A DNA stretch of 64,000 bases, from contig JANQGG010000006.1 in the NCBI GenBank assembly GCA_028277445.1, positions 85,424 to 149,423 on the forward strand. Direction: 5' to 3'. Under the pieces are notes generated by a model. It did not search any database and was not told where the DNA came from. It saw only the letters and a list, made by a program, of their open reading frames with translations. The position numbers and the translations under genes are program-made. This document shows positions 31,701-40,543 of this stretch, piece by piece (within the stretch, counting starts at the first letter, position 1; each line of letters opens with the position of its first letter). The stretch is from Chloroherpetonaceae bacterium (GTDB lineage: Bacteria; Bacteroidota; Chlorobiia; Chlorobiales; Chloroherpetonaceae).

Positions 31701-32911
31701 GGGATAGTTATACGGCATTTAAAGTTCAACGTGCCGGAGCTACGGATGCCACGAAATTTACATTGCTTGGCGATCCGGCCCTAATACTGCCTTTTGGGGA
31801 TTTAAAGGCCGATCTGGATTCAATTCATGGCATTGCAAATGATGGGTTTAGAACGATTCAAATGAAGGCATTTGATAAAGTGAAGCTTTCAGGTACAATT
31901 CGAACCCAGAATAAAGTACCACTTTCGGATTTTTCCGGTACCATTGTTGCAGAGATTTATGACGTGCCGCAAGAACTTGGCGCTGATCATCAGGGCACAG
32001 GCCGCTTCGATCGTTACTACGCCGTTCAACAATCGCTTATATTTAATGGTGAGGCCACGGTGGCCAATGGACGTTTCGACCTAAGATTTATTGTCCCCAA
32101 ATCCATTCAATACGATAGCTCGCAGAATGGGAAAATTCTGTTGCAAGCTTGGCCGGAAAGTCAGAGCGGGGGCTCAAAAACAGCGCCAGGCGCAACAACC
32201 AAGGTTATTTTTGCAGGTACCAACACCGATGTCCTTTTCGATGACCAAGGCCCAACCGTTGATGTCTATTTGGATGATTTTTCGTTTCGCTCCGGTGATA
32301 TAACCGGAACAGATCCTTTGTTTCTGGCTAAGCTCTCTGATGAAAACGGGATTAATTTAGCCAGTGGTTCGGTCAATAACATGGTTTTGATACTGGATGA
32401 TAACGAGCAGAATCCAATAGAACTCAGCAGTTATTATCAGTCCGAACCGAATAGTTTCACTGATGGCAAAATTCAATACCCTTTGAAAAATCTTTCCATT
32501 GGAAAACACACGTTGAAGTTCAAAGTATGGGACAATTTTAACAATTCTACCGAAACCTATCTCTATTTCACGGTTGAAAGCGATGAAAAACTCTCGTTTG
32601 GAGAGGTGTATAATTTCCCAAATCCGTTTAACCCAAAAAAGGATCGAAAGACGCGTTTTATCGTGCCTCAAAACAGATCGGGTGATGATCTGGAAATTAA
32701 GTTGTCGATTTATACCGTTGCTGGTCGAAAAATCTATGAACAAAAACAGAGGGTTCTTAATGCGCCCTCACGATTAATTTTGGAGTGGGATGGCAAAGAT
32801 GATGTGGGTTCGGATATAGCAAACGGCGTGTATATCTATAAGATTCGTGTGAAAAGCTTTACAGAAAACTTTCAAAAAGAAGTTCTTGAAAAGCTGGTTA
32901 TTTATAAATAA
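28727..32911 (+). CDS. porU: Type IX secretion sortase PorU (peptidase C25, gingipain fold)
   Basis: A 1394-residue exported protein. From the TTG at 28727 the leader (IIIAFLAFSVFHSFQAYTQN) is a complete signal peptide, so TTG is the start. The C25 caspase-like domain spans about residues 640-1040, with the catalytic His893 in NFIGHGNPSVW and Cys928 in VTATCDFGRAD. PorU cleaves the C-terminal signal of type IX cargo and attaches the protein to the cell surface. The C-terminus (VYNFPNPFNP, then LSIYTVAGRKIYEQ, NGVYIYKIRV) is a FlgD-like/type-A sorting domain. It is followed directly by porV. Confidence 0.88.
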   Translation: MKIKRIKIRTGIIIAFLAFSVFHSFQAYTQNIPNNIFQEKFASDIKVLDYDETDLTLTYSPQWVKLSYSDSLFDAKIPMRLVNGDYELIMPGAPVIPKRVFPVWLKSSRVPSIQVLSHQTQAIAFPGVGLAPNYDFKTKSWRHAKQQKPIGKKWPMISISEPTKFRGKWLAYITIYPVQVKSGNHTAQLTKSITFKLSFHSSKHSKSIFKSQAIKTGIDEFQPTLVNQAQLELWKQSGVLESTRPKKQDLVFQQQSSVLGSGKVYKLGFKNGGFYTLTKAFFDSVGIDLSNVDPRNIQLFFNGGNELNTSLSALVQDDLREICIQVAGESDGRFDPDDKIRFYVKGPQGVSYDVPKYPPRVNPSGDTQKRLTHYLNRQSKFSYAFLKFGNEPGKRPESKSSLNDPSPHQPDSFTKMTFVENEVRNISNTGIDLFDVPLNSSRPSITTTFRLHGLATSKPIHARVKAVTTGRNETIQLKLNGQLLGSKTTGSIGASGYQKGEYFFYDVIKSNFDAISETVELELTLLPNSFSSQTYPDWMELAYQSTFNAVGDVLVFNSLVGLSSSKPVAFSIGNFSATPTIWDITNLWDIKSIAPISQTLSSANFQSLCSPDSMNEFLAFSENAVEKRPHLVEALANQNLHAIIPVPYIIIYPPSYEAAAKRLLEHRTGNASGEPLSGIAVNQDQVFNEFSGGMPDFTAIRNFVRYLYQKSATIGSAPKYVVLFGDGDWDVKNVVSPNYDRLLTYQSDEVLQPITSVTCTDDFFVAIDGDIVPTKMIPDLAIGRLTAQTPNEAERMVDKIIAYETNQAQGLWRNRVIFVADDGLNAGTSDGAQFSDDSERIVQSLPEWMHPIKLYSAFYKADFSSGSMRRPEAYQQIINQINQGALITNFIGHGNPSVWTAERIFEPASSLPLLNNTNKLTIGVTATCDFGRADDPVFRSGAEHMLLMENGGAVAMLTTTRSIFISTGSSYPPILFQEIFRENGSETIRRLGDSYTAFKVQRAGATDATKFTLLGDPALILPFGDLKADLDSIHGIANDGFRTIQMKAFDKVKLSGTIRTQNKVPLSDFSGTIVAEIYDVPQELGADHQGTGRFDRYYAVQQSLIFNGEATVANGRFDLRFIVPKSIQYDSSQNGKILLQAWPESQSGGSKTAPGATTKVIFAGTNTDVLFDDQGPTVDVYLDDFSFRSGDITGTDPLFLAKLSDENGINLASGSVNNMVLILDDNEQNPIELSSYYQSEPNSFTDGKIQYPLKNLSIGKHTLKFKVWDNFNNSTETYLYFTVESDEKLSFGEVYNFPNPFNPKKDRKTRFIVPQNRSGDDLEIKLSIYTVAGRKIYEQKQRVLNAPSRLILEWDGKDDVGSDIANGVYIYKIRVKSFTENFQKEVLEKLVIYK

Positions 32912-33042
32912 GGTGATTTTATTTAATTATTAGGGATAAGATTATGGTTTGGTTTTCTTGTAAAACTAATCCTATATTCGTGTTCAATTTTTCAAGACAA
33001 AGTATTATTTGTTTTCAATGTAAACGACAAAACTTTGAGTTT

Positions 33043-34143
33043 ATGAATTTTTCGATGAAAGCAGTTCTTGTTTTAGGTTTGATTGGGTTGAATTTGGTAT
33101 GGAACAATGTGTTACAAGCGCAGAATACGATAACAACAGCAGTGCCATTTTTATTGATTTCTCCGGATACTCGCGCAAATGGTATGGGTGAGGCAAATGT
33201 TGCCATTGCCGATAATGCCAATGCCATGTTTTGGAATCCGGCAGGGTTAGGTTACCAAAGAGGTTTTGATGTAAGTTTAACACATACCAATTGGCTGCCG
33301 GCATTTAATGCAGATTTGTTTTACGATAATGTATCGGCAAAGTATCACTTGCCAGGGTATGGTACCTTTGCGTTGGGGATTACCTACTTAAATTTAGGTG
33401 AAAGTGAATATACAGATGATAAGGGTCAATCAAAAGGAATATTTAAAAGTTATGAGTTTGCTGTAGCGATTGCCTATGGCGTTCGGATTCACCGGTTTCT
33501 TGCAGTTGGCACATCCATTCGTTACATTCACAGCTCACTTACGCCCTCGAGTGTTAAGGTTGGGCAGGAAGAAGGTTCAGGGAAAGGAAGTTCAATCTCG
33601 TTTGATATGGCTGCTATGTTCAGACCGGTCTTTAAAGGGTATCTCGCCGACAGGTTGAGTTTAGGTATTAATATTTCTAACATAGGGCCTAAAATGACCT
33701 ACTTTGATGAAGCGCAAGCCGATCCGTTGCCAACAAATTTAAAATTTGGCGCTGCGTTTCGTGCTTACAACGATGACTTTAATAAACTCACCGTTGCCTT
33801 GGATTTCAACAAGCTACTGGTTAAACGCAATGATGATGGAGACGCAGAAGGTGTGCTTTCCGCAATGTTTTCATCCTGGGGTGATGGTTTTGAAACCATT
33901 AATGTTGGCCTCGGCGCAGAATACTGGTATGGTAGACCATCCCTGTTTGCTATACGTGGGGGATATTTTTACGAAGATCCAGATTACGGTGGTCGTGAAT
34001 ACTGGACGTTTGGCGTTGGGGTTCGTGTCTTTAAATTTGGCGTAGATTTTAGTTATTTAAGCGCTTTAGAAGAGGATCACCCATTGGATGGAACGGTTCG
34101 TTTTTCGCTTGCCTATTACGTGCCAACGGCGGGTTTAAGATAA
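33043..34143 (+). CDS. porV: Type IX secretion outer-membrane protein PorV
   Basis: An outer-membrane barrel that shuttles type IX cargo from the translocon to the PorU sortase. The frame is open from 32944, but the ATG at 33043 (or 33055, MKAVLVLGLIGLNLVW) gives the signal peptide. The mature start ITTAVPFLLISPDTRANGMG and ADNANAMFWNPAGL are typical of PorV/PorQ family members. The length is about 366 residues. Position immediately after porU, as in other type IX loci, favours PorV over PorQ. It ends with a barrel-type aromatic tail. Confidence 0.85.
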   Translation: MNFSMKAVLVLGLIGLNLVWNNVLQAQNTITTAVPFLLISPDTRANGMGEANVAIADNANAMFWNPAGLGYQRGFDVSLTHTNWLPAFNADLFYDNVSAKYHLPGYGTFALGITYLNLGESEYTDDKGQSKGIFKSYEFAVAIAYGVRIHRFLAVGTSIRYIHSSLTPSSVKVGQEEGSGKGSSISFDMAAMFRPVFKGYLADRLSLGINISNIGPKMTYFDEAQADPLPTNLKFGAAFRAYNDDFNKLTVALDFNKLLVKRNDDGDAEGVLSAMFSSWGDGFETINVGLGAEYWYGRPSLFAIRGGYFYEDPDYGGREYWTFGVGVRVFKFGVDFSYLSALEEDHPLDGTVRFSLAYYVPTAGLR

Positions 34144-34296
34144 TCTAAGTTTCAGATTTAGAAAGAAGCTGCTTCTTAGGTAAAGTTTTTAGCGGCTTTT
34201 ATAAACTCCTATTACCATAATGTTAAAGCTGCTTCTTTCAATTCAATGTTGGTTATTTTGCATCTGTTCTGGTTTGCATTCAATTTGAAAAGATTT

Positions 34297-37200
34297 ATGC
34301 CCAAAGCCTTTTCCTTTGTGTTTTTTCTTAACCTCGTAGTTGGTTTGCTGTGCAATCCACAATTTGTCTTTGCGCAAACCAAGTCGTTTAAGCCCACATT
34401 ATCTCACAGAATTTCACCTGATCAATCAGCGCCCAGATCATTTTCAAGGCCTTATGTGTTGGCCGACCCGATCAAGATATTAGCCGTTCGTGTTGAATTT
34501 CAAACGGATGACGATTCAAAAACTTCCGGTAATGGTCTGTTTGACGGATTGGATTATTTGGCCGATTATGGCGAAGATATCATTGATCCATTGCCCCACG
34601 ATAAAGCATATTTTGAGCGTAAGCTTGAGTTTTTGAAGCATTACTTCGAAAGCACCAGCCAAGGTAAAGTCGCTATTAACTATACTGTTTCCGACAGCAT
34701 TTACACTTTATCCAAAATCATGAGCGCATATTCGCCCTCCAAAAAAAGTGATGATTTAACCCTTTTGGCGGAGATGGTTCAGGAAACCTGGCAATTGGTT
34801 GATCAACTCTCGCCGGATATTCAATTTTCGGATTACGATTGTTTTGTGATTTTTCATGCCGGCGTAGGACGTGATATTGATCTGGTTTCATCAATTGGCG
34901 TTGATCCAACCCCTTTTGATCTTCCTTCCATCACTTTTAATCTCAACAGTTTGCAGGATGTTTTTGGCCAGTCTTTTCAAGGGTTTTCTGTGGATAACGG
35001 CCAAACGCTGATCGATCATACGTTGATTTTGCCACAAACCGAATCGCGAGAGATAGATGCTATCGGCGGCGATATCCTTCAGGAAATTTCCATCAACGGG
35101 CTGCTTTGTGCAAGTTTTGGCAGTTATTTAGGTTTGCCGGATTTGTTTAACACCTCAAACGGGCGCAGTGGTATCGGGCGATTCGGGTTAATGGATGGCG
35201 AAGGATTTTTTAATTATTACGGGCTTTTGCCACCGGCGCCATCAGCCTGGGAGCGAATTGAACTGGGTTGGGCAACGCCTAAGGTGGTTCAGCTATCCGG
35301 TGAAACTACTCTCTCGCTGCCAGCCCTTGGTTTGGATCAACATCCCGACTCGGTAATCCTAAAAATTCCCATTACATCAGATGAGTACTTTTTGGTGGAA
35401 AACCGTCAAAGAAATCCCAAAAACGCCGGAGTAACCCTTACTCAGTATTTCAAAGGTTCAACCCTTCAGATCACATTTACAGAAGATGAGGATGGCTTTG
35501 CAAGCTTCAGCATTGATAGCCTTAAAGGAGATATTGTGGCCAGTTCCAATTACGACTGGGCATTGCCCGGCGGAGAAATCCTGAAAGAAAATGGTGAACG
35601 CATTGAGGTTCAGGGCGGTATTTTGATTTGGCACATTGATGAAAACATCATCCGAAATAAGCGAGCCTCTAATGGCATTAATTCGGGTGAGCCAAAAGGC
35701 ATCAGACTTTTGGAAGCTGATGGCTCAAACGACATTGGCGAAAACTATGGATTCACCGATGCCGGTTACGGCTCGGAATCTGGTACGCCATTGGATTATT
35801 TTTACCTGGGTAATCCCTCGCCAATTTATGAAAACCACATTGATGATGAAACATACCCGAATACCAGCGCCAATTCCGGCGCTAAGTCAAATTTGGCGCT
35901 TTATGGATTTTCATCGTCGCAGGCGGTCATGGAAATGAGACTCTCCAGAGAGACGATAGGTATAGAATCGTTGGATGGTTTTCCGGTGCAATTGAATGAT
36001 GAATTTGGTCCGGGCTCGGCAATTTCAGTTTATACCGATGCCATAACAAAAGCCAAAGCGCTTCTTATTAATAGTGATTCAAATAACGTGCATTTGGTTT
36101 ATTCCGGCACGCCGTTTGGTTTATCGGATGCTTTGCCTGGGGTGGCAATTTCATCACAAAAAGCGGCCATAGGAAGCGATGGATCAATATACACGGTCTT
36201 AGACAGCACACTATATTGGTTTAAAGGATCGGATACCGATGCTTTAAATTTAGGCAATCGGATTACCACTCCGCCGGTTGTGCAGGGGAATAGTATAAAA
36301 GTATGCGACTTAGGTGGAAAAGTGATCTCGGTTTCTGTTCAAGGTAATCTATTGCAAAAGCAAGGGCAAGAGCAACTGACATCGGGAGAACAGATCCTGG
36401 GATTTGCCGGCAATCTCGTCTTTTCAGATCAAACGGTTTTCAGAGGCGCCCAGCAATGGAATTGTTCACCTTACACTATTCATCGGTTTGCGGCTACCGG
36501 GAAAACCGAAGGATGGCTTGGGGCTGCGATTACAACAACGAATGATCTTATATATTTTTTCGCGGATGGCTCAAAAAAAATCACCAAACTTTCAAAACAG
36601 GACACCATTAAAAGCTGGCCGGTATTTGCAGATTTGGAGCATCGAGGCGAGCTATCGGTCATTTTTCCAATCGGCCAAACCATTTATGCTTATAATGAAG
36701 CTCAATTTTTGCTCTCAAATTTCCCCATAAATACGCGTTCTGAAAACCCAATTATGGCAACGCCTCTCATTGCCGATGTTGATGGGGATACCTTTGAAGA
36801 TGTTCTGATGATGCTTCCAAATGGCACATTGGCTGTTTATAACCGATTTGGTAAAGACGTTACCAATTTTGCGTTGTCCGAGAACTCTCAATCAACGCCG
36901 GCCATTACAACCTTGCAAAATGGCAATCTTGGCTTATTTGTTGTTGATCGAGGGGGATTGATGCAAGGATGGCGTTTGAAAACAGCAACCCAAAATATTC
37001 AGTGGGGCGAGCAGTTTTCGGGATCAGCCAATTTGAACAGCTACGATCCCAAAGAAAGTAACGGACGTGTTGAGTTGTCATTTCAAGCGTTGATGCCTGC
37101 AAAGCGCGTGTTTAATTGGCCAAATCCAGCTAGAGAAGAAACTCGGTTTCGGTTTTATTTAACCGAAGATGCAAAAGTTGAGTTGAGCGTATATGATTTA

Positions 37201-37368
37201 ACCGGACAAGCGGTTTGGGGGAAAACGGTTCAGGGGCAAGCCGGTCTCGATAATGAAGTATTATGGAATCTAAACTCAATGGCCAGCGGCGTCTATTACG
37301 GCGTGGTTAAAGCCATTGGAAAATCTAAAACCGAACAGGTAAAACTGAAAATTGCAATAGTCAAGTAA
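34297..37368 (+). CDS. M6-metalloprotease-like type IX cargo with a replaced zinc site
   Basis: A 1023-residue exported protein with a signal peptide (FVFFLNLVVGLLCNPQFVFAQ). The M6/immune-inhibitor-A layout is clear: an early KILAVRVEFQTDDD region, then LGLPDLFNTSNGRSGIG, RFGLMDGEGF and SAWERIELGWATP. Where active M6 enzymes have HEFGH, this protein has ASFGS (about residues 272-276): both zinc His and the catalytic Glu are gone. An FG-GAP-like region and a C-terminal type-A sorting domain (VFNWPNPAREETRF through IVK) follow. The ATG at 34297 is preferred to 34246. It is probably a catalytically dead, surface-exported protein. Confidence 0.82.
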   Translation: MPKAFSFVFFLNLVVGLLCNPQFVFAQTKSFKPTLSHRISPDQSAPRSFSRPYVLADPIKILAVRVEFQTDDDSKTSGNGLFDGLDYLADYGEDIIDPLPHDKAYFERKLEFLKHYFESTSQGKVAINYTVSDSIYTLSKIMSAYSPSKKSDDLTLLAEMVQETWQLVDQLSPDIQFSDYDCFVIFHAGVGRDIDLVSSIGVDPTPFDLPSITFNLNSLQDVFGQSFQGFSVDNGQTLIDHTLILPQTESREIDAIGGDILQEISINGLLCASFGSYLGLPDLFNTSNGRSGIGRFGLMDGEGFFNYYGLLPPAPSAWERIELGWATPKVVQLSGETTLSLPALGLDQHPDSVILKIPITSDEYFLVENRQRNPKNAGVTLTQYFKGSTLQITFTEDEDGFASFSIDSLKGDIVASSNYDWALPGGEILKENGERIEVQGGILIWHIDENIIRNKRASNGINSGEPKGIRLLEADGSNDIGENYGFTDAGYGSESGTPLDYFYLGNPSPIYENHIDDETYPNTSANSGAKSNLALYGFSSSQAVMEMRLSRETIGIESLDGFPVQLNDEFGPGSAISVYTDAITKAKALLINSDSNNVHLVYSGTPFGLSDALPGVAISSQKAAIGSDGSIYTVLDSTLYWFKGSDTDALNLGNRITTPPVVQGNSIKVCDLGGKVISVSVQGNLLQKQGQEQLTSGEQILGFAGNLVFSDQTVFRGAQQWNCSPYTIHRFAATGKTEGWLGAAITTTNDLIYFFADGSKKITKLSKQDTIKSWPVFADLEHRGELSVIFPIGQTIYAYNEAQFLLSNFPINTRSENPIMATPLIADVDGDTFEDVLMMLPNGTLAVYNRFGKDVTNFALSENSQSTPAITTLQNGNLGLFVVDRGGLMQGWRLKTATQNIQWGEQFSGSANLNSYDPKESNGRVELSFQALMPAKRVFNWPNPAREETRFRFYLTEDAKVELSVYDLTGQAVWGKTVQGQAGLDNEVLWNLNSMASGVYYGVVKAIGKSKTEQVKLKIAIVK

Positions 37369-37378
37369 CCATCTCGTT

Positions 37379-37834
37379 ATGAGCATGAGGGAAATCCGCT
37401 TGGATATTGAAATCAAAGCGCCAATTTCAATGGTCTGGGGGATATTAATCGATTTTAATCGTTACCCGGAGTGGAACCCGTATTTACGGCAGGTGGATGG
37501 CGAGGCTGAAGAAGGGCGCGACTTGGATTTGGTCGTTAAAATTCCCCGAAAACCCAAAAAAAAGTTGAAAACCTCTATCACGCTTGTTCGACCCAACGCA
37601 TTTTTAAGCTGGATCGGCAAGTTCCATTCCTCACTTTTTTTTGAAGCAGAGCACAGCTTTGAACTCAAACCATCAGAGGGTGGGAACACATGGCTGATTC
37701 AACGTGAGCATTTTGGCGGGTTGATTTTGCCGTTTATCTGGCGTGATCTGGCCAAAAATACCCAACGCGGATTTGAAACCATGAATTTGGCGTTAAAAAT
37801 CCGCGCCGAAAGTATGAATGCGCACGGTGAATGA
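37379..37834 (+). CDS. SRPBCC-domain protein (START/polyketide-cyclase-like)
   Basis: A 151-residue single-domain protein with the SRPBCC helix-grip signature: EIRLDIEIKAPISMVWGIL, then FNRYPEWNPYL, a basic strand KKKLKTSITLV, and the long C-terminal helix FIWRDLAKNTQRGFETMNLAL. Such domains bind small hydrophobic ligands or lipids. It starts 10 bases after the type IX cargo gene and may be on the same transcript, but it has no signal peptide and a functional link is not shown. Confidence 0.8.
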   Translation: MSMREIRLDIEIKAPISMVWGILIDFNRYPEWNPYLRQVDGEAEEGRDLDLVVKIPRKPKKKLKTSITLVRPNAFLSWIGKFHSSLFFEAEHSFELKPSEGGNTWLIQREHFGGLILPFIWRDLAKNTQRGFETMNLALKIRAESMNAHGE

Positions 37835-38074
37835 AAACTTAGCTGGTTCAATTTATTGGGTCAAAGAATTTTCGCCCGAACGTGGGTTATTCTATAGGAT
37901 TGAAATATATGGTTAACGACGAAAAACAGGTGAATGAACAGTTGCGCTCAGATTCGCTTCATAAAAAGTACAATGTTTAGATAAACGCAAAAATGATTGC
38001 CACTCAAACTTCATAACCGCAGGTTGAAATATTATAATTATAAAAAAACCATTATGTGTAAGACCCGTGTTTTT

Positions 38075-38491
38075 TTATATAATATCTTCAAATTCCTTGA
38101 TCGTTATAATTTTGGTATTTTTATACTCTCCGATAATAAGCAAATCATTATCACTTGAAATTAAATAATCAGCATTGCTTTTTTCAGAAAGAGCCAAAAG
38201 AAAATTATCCTTTGGGTCTTTACAAATTTTTGGTTCTTTGGTTATGGTTATAATTTTACCAATAGAAAAAATTAAGTCAATCAAATCAGCAACATCTTTA
38301 GAATCAAAATACTTTTTGAATTTTGGTCGTTCTGTTACCATTTTTAATTCATCAATATTTTGCTTAGAAAATATTAATTGTACTTTTGAATGAACTAAAT
38401 GATGTTTTAATCTTGCTAATTTCTTTCCAATTAAAAAGCTTATAAAAAGATTTGTATCAATGATGATTTTAATTTTCTTTTTTCTTGGCAT
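38075..38491 (-). CDS. PIN-domain toxin of a type II toxin-antitoxin pair
   Basis: A 138-residue PIN ribonuclease. Acidic metal-site residues are at IIIDTNLFISFL (Asp near 12), in the central helix NIDELKMVTERP, and at CKDPKDNFLLAL and YLISSDNDLLII. The length and motif order match the putative-toxin PIN (VapC-like) group with the DPKDN signature. It begins inside the last codons of the antitoxin gene, overlapping by 23 bases. The pair is AT-rich and lies between unrelated housekeeping genes, suggesting acquisition. Confidence 0.88.
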   Translation of the reverse strand: MPRKKKIKIIIDTNLFISFLIGKKLARLKHHLVHSKVQLIFSKQNIDELKMVTERPKFKKYFDSKDVADLIDLIFSIGKIITITKEPKICKDPKDNFLLALSEKSNADYLISSDNDLLIIGEYKNTKIITIKEFEDII

Positions 38492-38705
38492 AAATTTCAG
38501 CTCTTACATTTTCAACTTCTTCTGTAATTATTTCTTCAGTTAATTCATCAGTTAAAAAAGAATTTAATAAGCGGGTTAATCTTACATCAATCGCATCTTT
38601 AGCTAATTCTTTGCTTAATCTAGCCTTATCTTTTTTTGGTAATTGTTTGACCAATTCAAGAACCTGATTATAATTTAGTGATATTTTATATGCATTTGTT
38701 TCCAT
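38469..38705 (-). CDS. Antitoxin partner of the PIN toxin
   Basis: A 78-residue protein directly upstream of and overlapping the PIN toxin gene by 23 bases, the usual antitoxin-first order. The N-terminal ISLNYNQVLELVKQLPKKDK is of a type common in antitoxins paired with PIN toxins; the remainder is helical and acidic. It should neutralise the toxin and autoregulate the promoter. The specific DNA-binding fold was not identified. Confidence 0.8.
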   Translation of the reverse strand: METNAYKISLNYNQVLELVKQLPKKDKARLSKELAKDAIDVRLTRLLNSFLTDELTEEIITEEVENVRAEIYAKKKEN

Positions 38706-39029
38706 AATCTTTTATTCTCAATTCATTGAAATTTCAATTTAAAAGTTTGATAAATATTTTTAATCTTTTAAATAAAGTCAGTTTTGTTCGAATTAAAAGT
38801 GAAGAAATTTCTTCTAATTCAAGTTTTACAAGTATTTAATAAATCATATTTGTTTGATAATATCATTCCATGATTATGAGCATCTGTATATATTCCTTTT
38901 TGGAAGCCATCACGACAGATATACCAGCCAATTAGCACCCTTTTTACAATTGGGGTCTCTAAATGTTCTTTTATTCTGGTGTGGGTTCAATACCCCATGG
39001 CTTGCCGCAAAGTAGTTCATTAAATCAAG
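38706..39029 (-). other. Spacer between the antitoxin and the GlcD-like gene
   Basis: No complete gene is seen. The antitoxin promoter should lie at its left end. A minus-strand stretch of about 50 codons (roughly 38823-38978) is open after a TGA but has no suitable start and may be a remnant. The right end holds one copy of the AATGAACT hairpin element. Confidence 0.3.
38990..39021 (-). repeat. AATGAACT hairpin element, copy 1 (after the GlcD-like gene)
   Basis: On the minus strand this reads AATGAACTACTTTGCGGCAA then GCCATGGGGTAT. Arms flanking the central AA pair at about 9 of 10 positions counting G-T pairs. It begins 8 bases after the stop of the GlcD-like gene. The same element follows mreC and the ABC permease, so it is probably a 3'-end terminator or stabiliser. 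Confidence 0.6.
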
Positions 39030-40532
39030 TTAATGAATTTTCTCCAAATACGCTTTTGGGATCAAATTCCCACGGTTTAGCATCAGGTCGGGATCAAGAG
39101 TTTTTTTGATGCGTAGCATTTCGTTTATGCCTTCTTCGCCATACATTTCAGCAAGATAGTGGGCTTTTAATTTACCGACGCCATGCTCAGCCGAAAGCGT
39201 GCCGCCCATATCAAGTGATTTTTTGACAAACTCATCATACAATTTTTTTGCCTCATTGAATTCTTCCATAGATTGGGGCAGGATGTTTAAATGCAAATGA
39301 CCGTCGCCAATGTGCCCGAAGAGAATATAGGGAAAGTCATGAGCTTGGCATTCGGTGTTGTAAAGATTCATTAACTCGTGAAACCGAGGAATAGGTACGG
39401 CCATGTCGGTACTGATTTTTCGCGTTTCCTGTGTGTTTAGCCATTCATTAACCAGAACGGGCAACGTGTGGCGGAATTCCCGCAAATCCTGCTGCTCATT
39501 GGGCGTTAAAGCGGCCCACGAATCGTCTGTCATTGCATGATGATGTTCCATAAGCTCAAACCAGTCGCTTAAAAGCTGATCTTCGGTTTCGGGCGTGGTT
39601 TCCTGTTCAAGAAACACTGCACCCGCAGCATTTTCGGGAATATTCGGGTAGCGCTGACGCAGAAAATTCAGGCTGTTTTTATCGAAGTATTCAAGCGCAC
39701 GAGCGCAAAGCGCAGTCGGTGTTGTCTCTGAGACAGAACGCCGGCGGGCTTCATCCACGAATGCAATCACATCTTCGGGTGTTGGGAAGTACACCAAAAC
39801 GCCAAAGAATTGCTTGGGTTTAGGAATGAGTTTTAGGTCGGCTTCCAAAATAAACCCTAACGTGCCTTCCGAACCAATAAAAAGATCAATCAAATCCATG
39901 CCGGGCTTTGTGTAATAACCGGCCATGTGTTTGCGTGTTTGTGGAATCGAGTAATTGGGTCGTTTAAAGTGTAGCGTTTTGCCGGAAGGGAGCTTGAGCT
40001 GAAATTCATCATGTTCATCTGCAAAAATTTCGCCACGTTTGATATCCAAAAGATCACCGGTTGAAAGAACCACGGTGATACGCTCCACGTAATCACGCGT
40101 TGGACCGTATTTAAAGGTTCGAGCGCCGGAAGAGTTGTTGGCAATCGTGGCGCCAATAAAGCAAAGTCGCTCGGTGGGATCGGGCGGGTACAAAAGCCCT
40201 TCGGCTTCGGTCGTTTCCTGCAGATCTTTAAGCAAAACACCGCATTGAACAGTAGCCAAGCCCGTGCCATCGCTGAATTTTTGGATGCTCAAAATTTTGT
40301 TAAATGCCTGGCTGGAAAGGACATAGTCGCCGTATGGAATTCTTCCTCCGGTTGTACCGGTTCCGTTGCCAGATAATGTGATCGTGGATTTTGATTTGGC
40401 GCATTCATGCATTAAGTCTATAACTTCCTCGTAAGTTTCAGGTATATAAACGCCTTTGGTAAATCCATCGCGCAAGGCGCTTGTATCTTCTAAGAAACGC
40501 TGAGTTTCCTGAGCATCTTTTTTAAAAATCAT
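39030..40532 (-). CDS. FAD-binding oxidase, GlcD/D-lactate dehydrogenase family
   Basis: A 500-residue flavoprotein with an N-terminal FAD_binding_4 domain (TLSGNGTGTTGGRIPYG, TIANNSSGARTFKYGPTR, LIDLFIGSEGTLGF) and a C-terminal FAD-oxidase domain ending LFGHIGDGHLHLNILP and SAEHGVGKLKAHY. These enzymes oxidise 2-hydroxy acids such as glycolate or D-lactate. No iron-sulfur subunit (GlcF-like) is adjacent, so a single-subunit D-lactate or glycolate dehydrogenase is likelier than the glycolate oxidase complex. It starts 12 bases after mrdA on the same strand. Confidence 0.87.
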   Translation of the reverse strand: MIFKKDAQETQRFLEDTSALRDGFTKGVYIPETYEEVIDLMHECAKSKSTITLSGNGTGTTGGRIPYGDYVLSSQAFNKILSIQKFSDGTGLATVQCGVLLKDLQETTEAEGLLYPPDPTERLCFIGATIANNSSGARTFKYGPTRDYVERITVVLSTGDLLDIKRGEIFADEHDEFQLKLPSGKTLHFKRPNYSIPQTRKHMAGYYTKPGMDLIDLFIGSEGTLGFILEADLKLIPKPKQFFGVLVYFPTPEDVIAFVDEARRRSVSETTPTALCARALEYFDKNSLNFLRQRYPNIPENAAGAVFLEQETTPETEDQLLSDWFELMEHHHAMTDDSWAALTPNEQQDLREFRHTLPVLVNEWLNTQETRKISTDMAVPIPRFHELMNLYNTECQAHDFPYILFGHIGDGHLHLNILPQSMEEFNEAKKLYDEFVKKSLDMGGTLSAEHGVGKLKAHYLAEMYGEEGINEMLRIKKTLDPDLMLNRGNLIPKAYLEKIH

Positions 40533-40543
40533 GGTAATGATGT

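Noticed and set aside
37835..38074. Gene in the spacer after the SRPBCC gene
   Set aside because: Only a 23-codon frame (37908 onward) is present, without conserved features.
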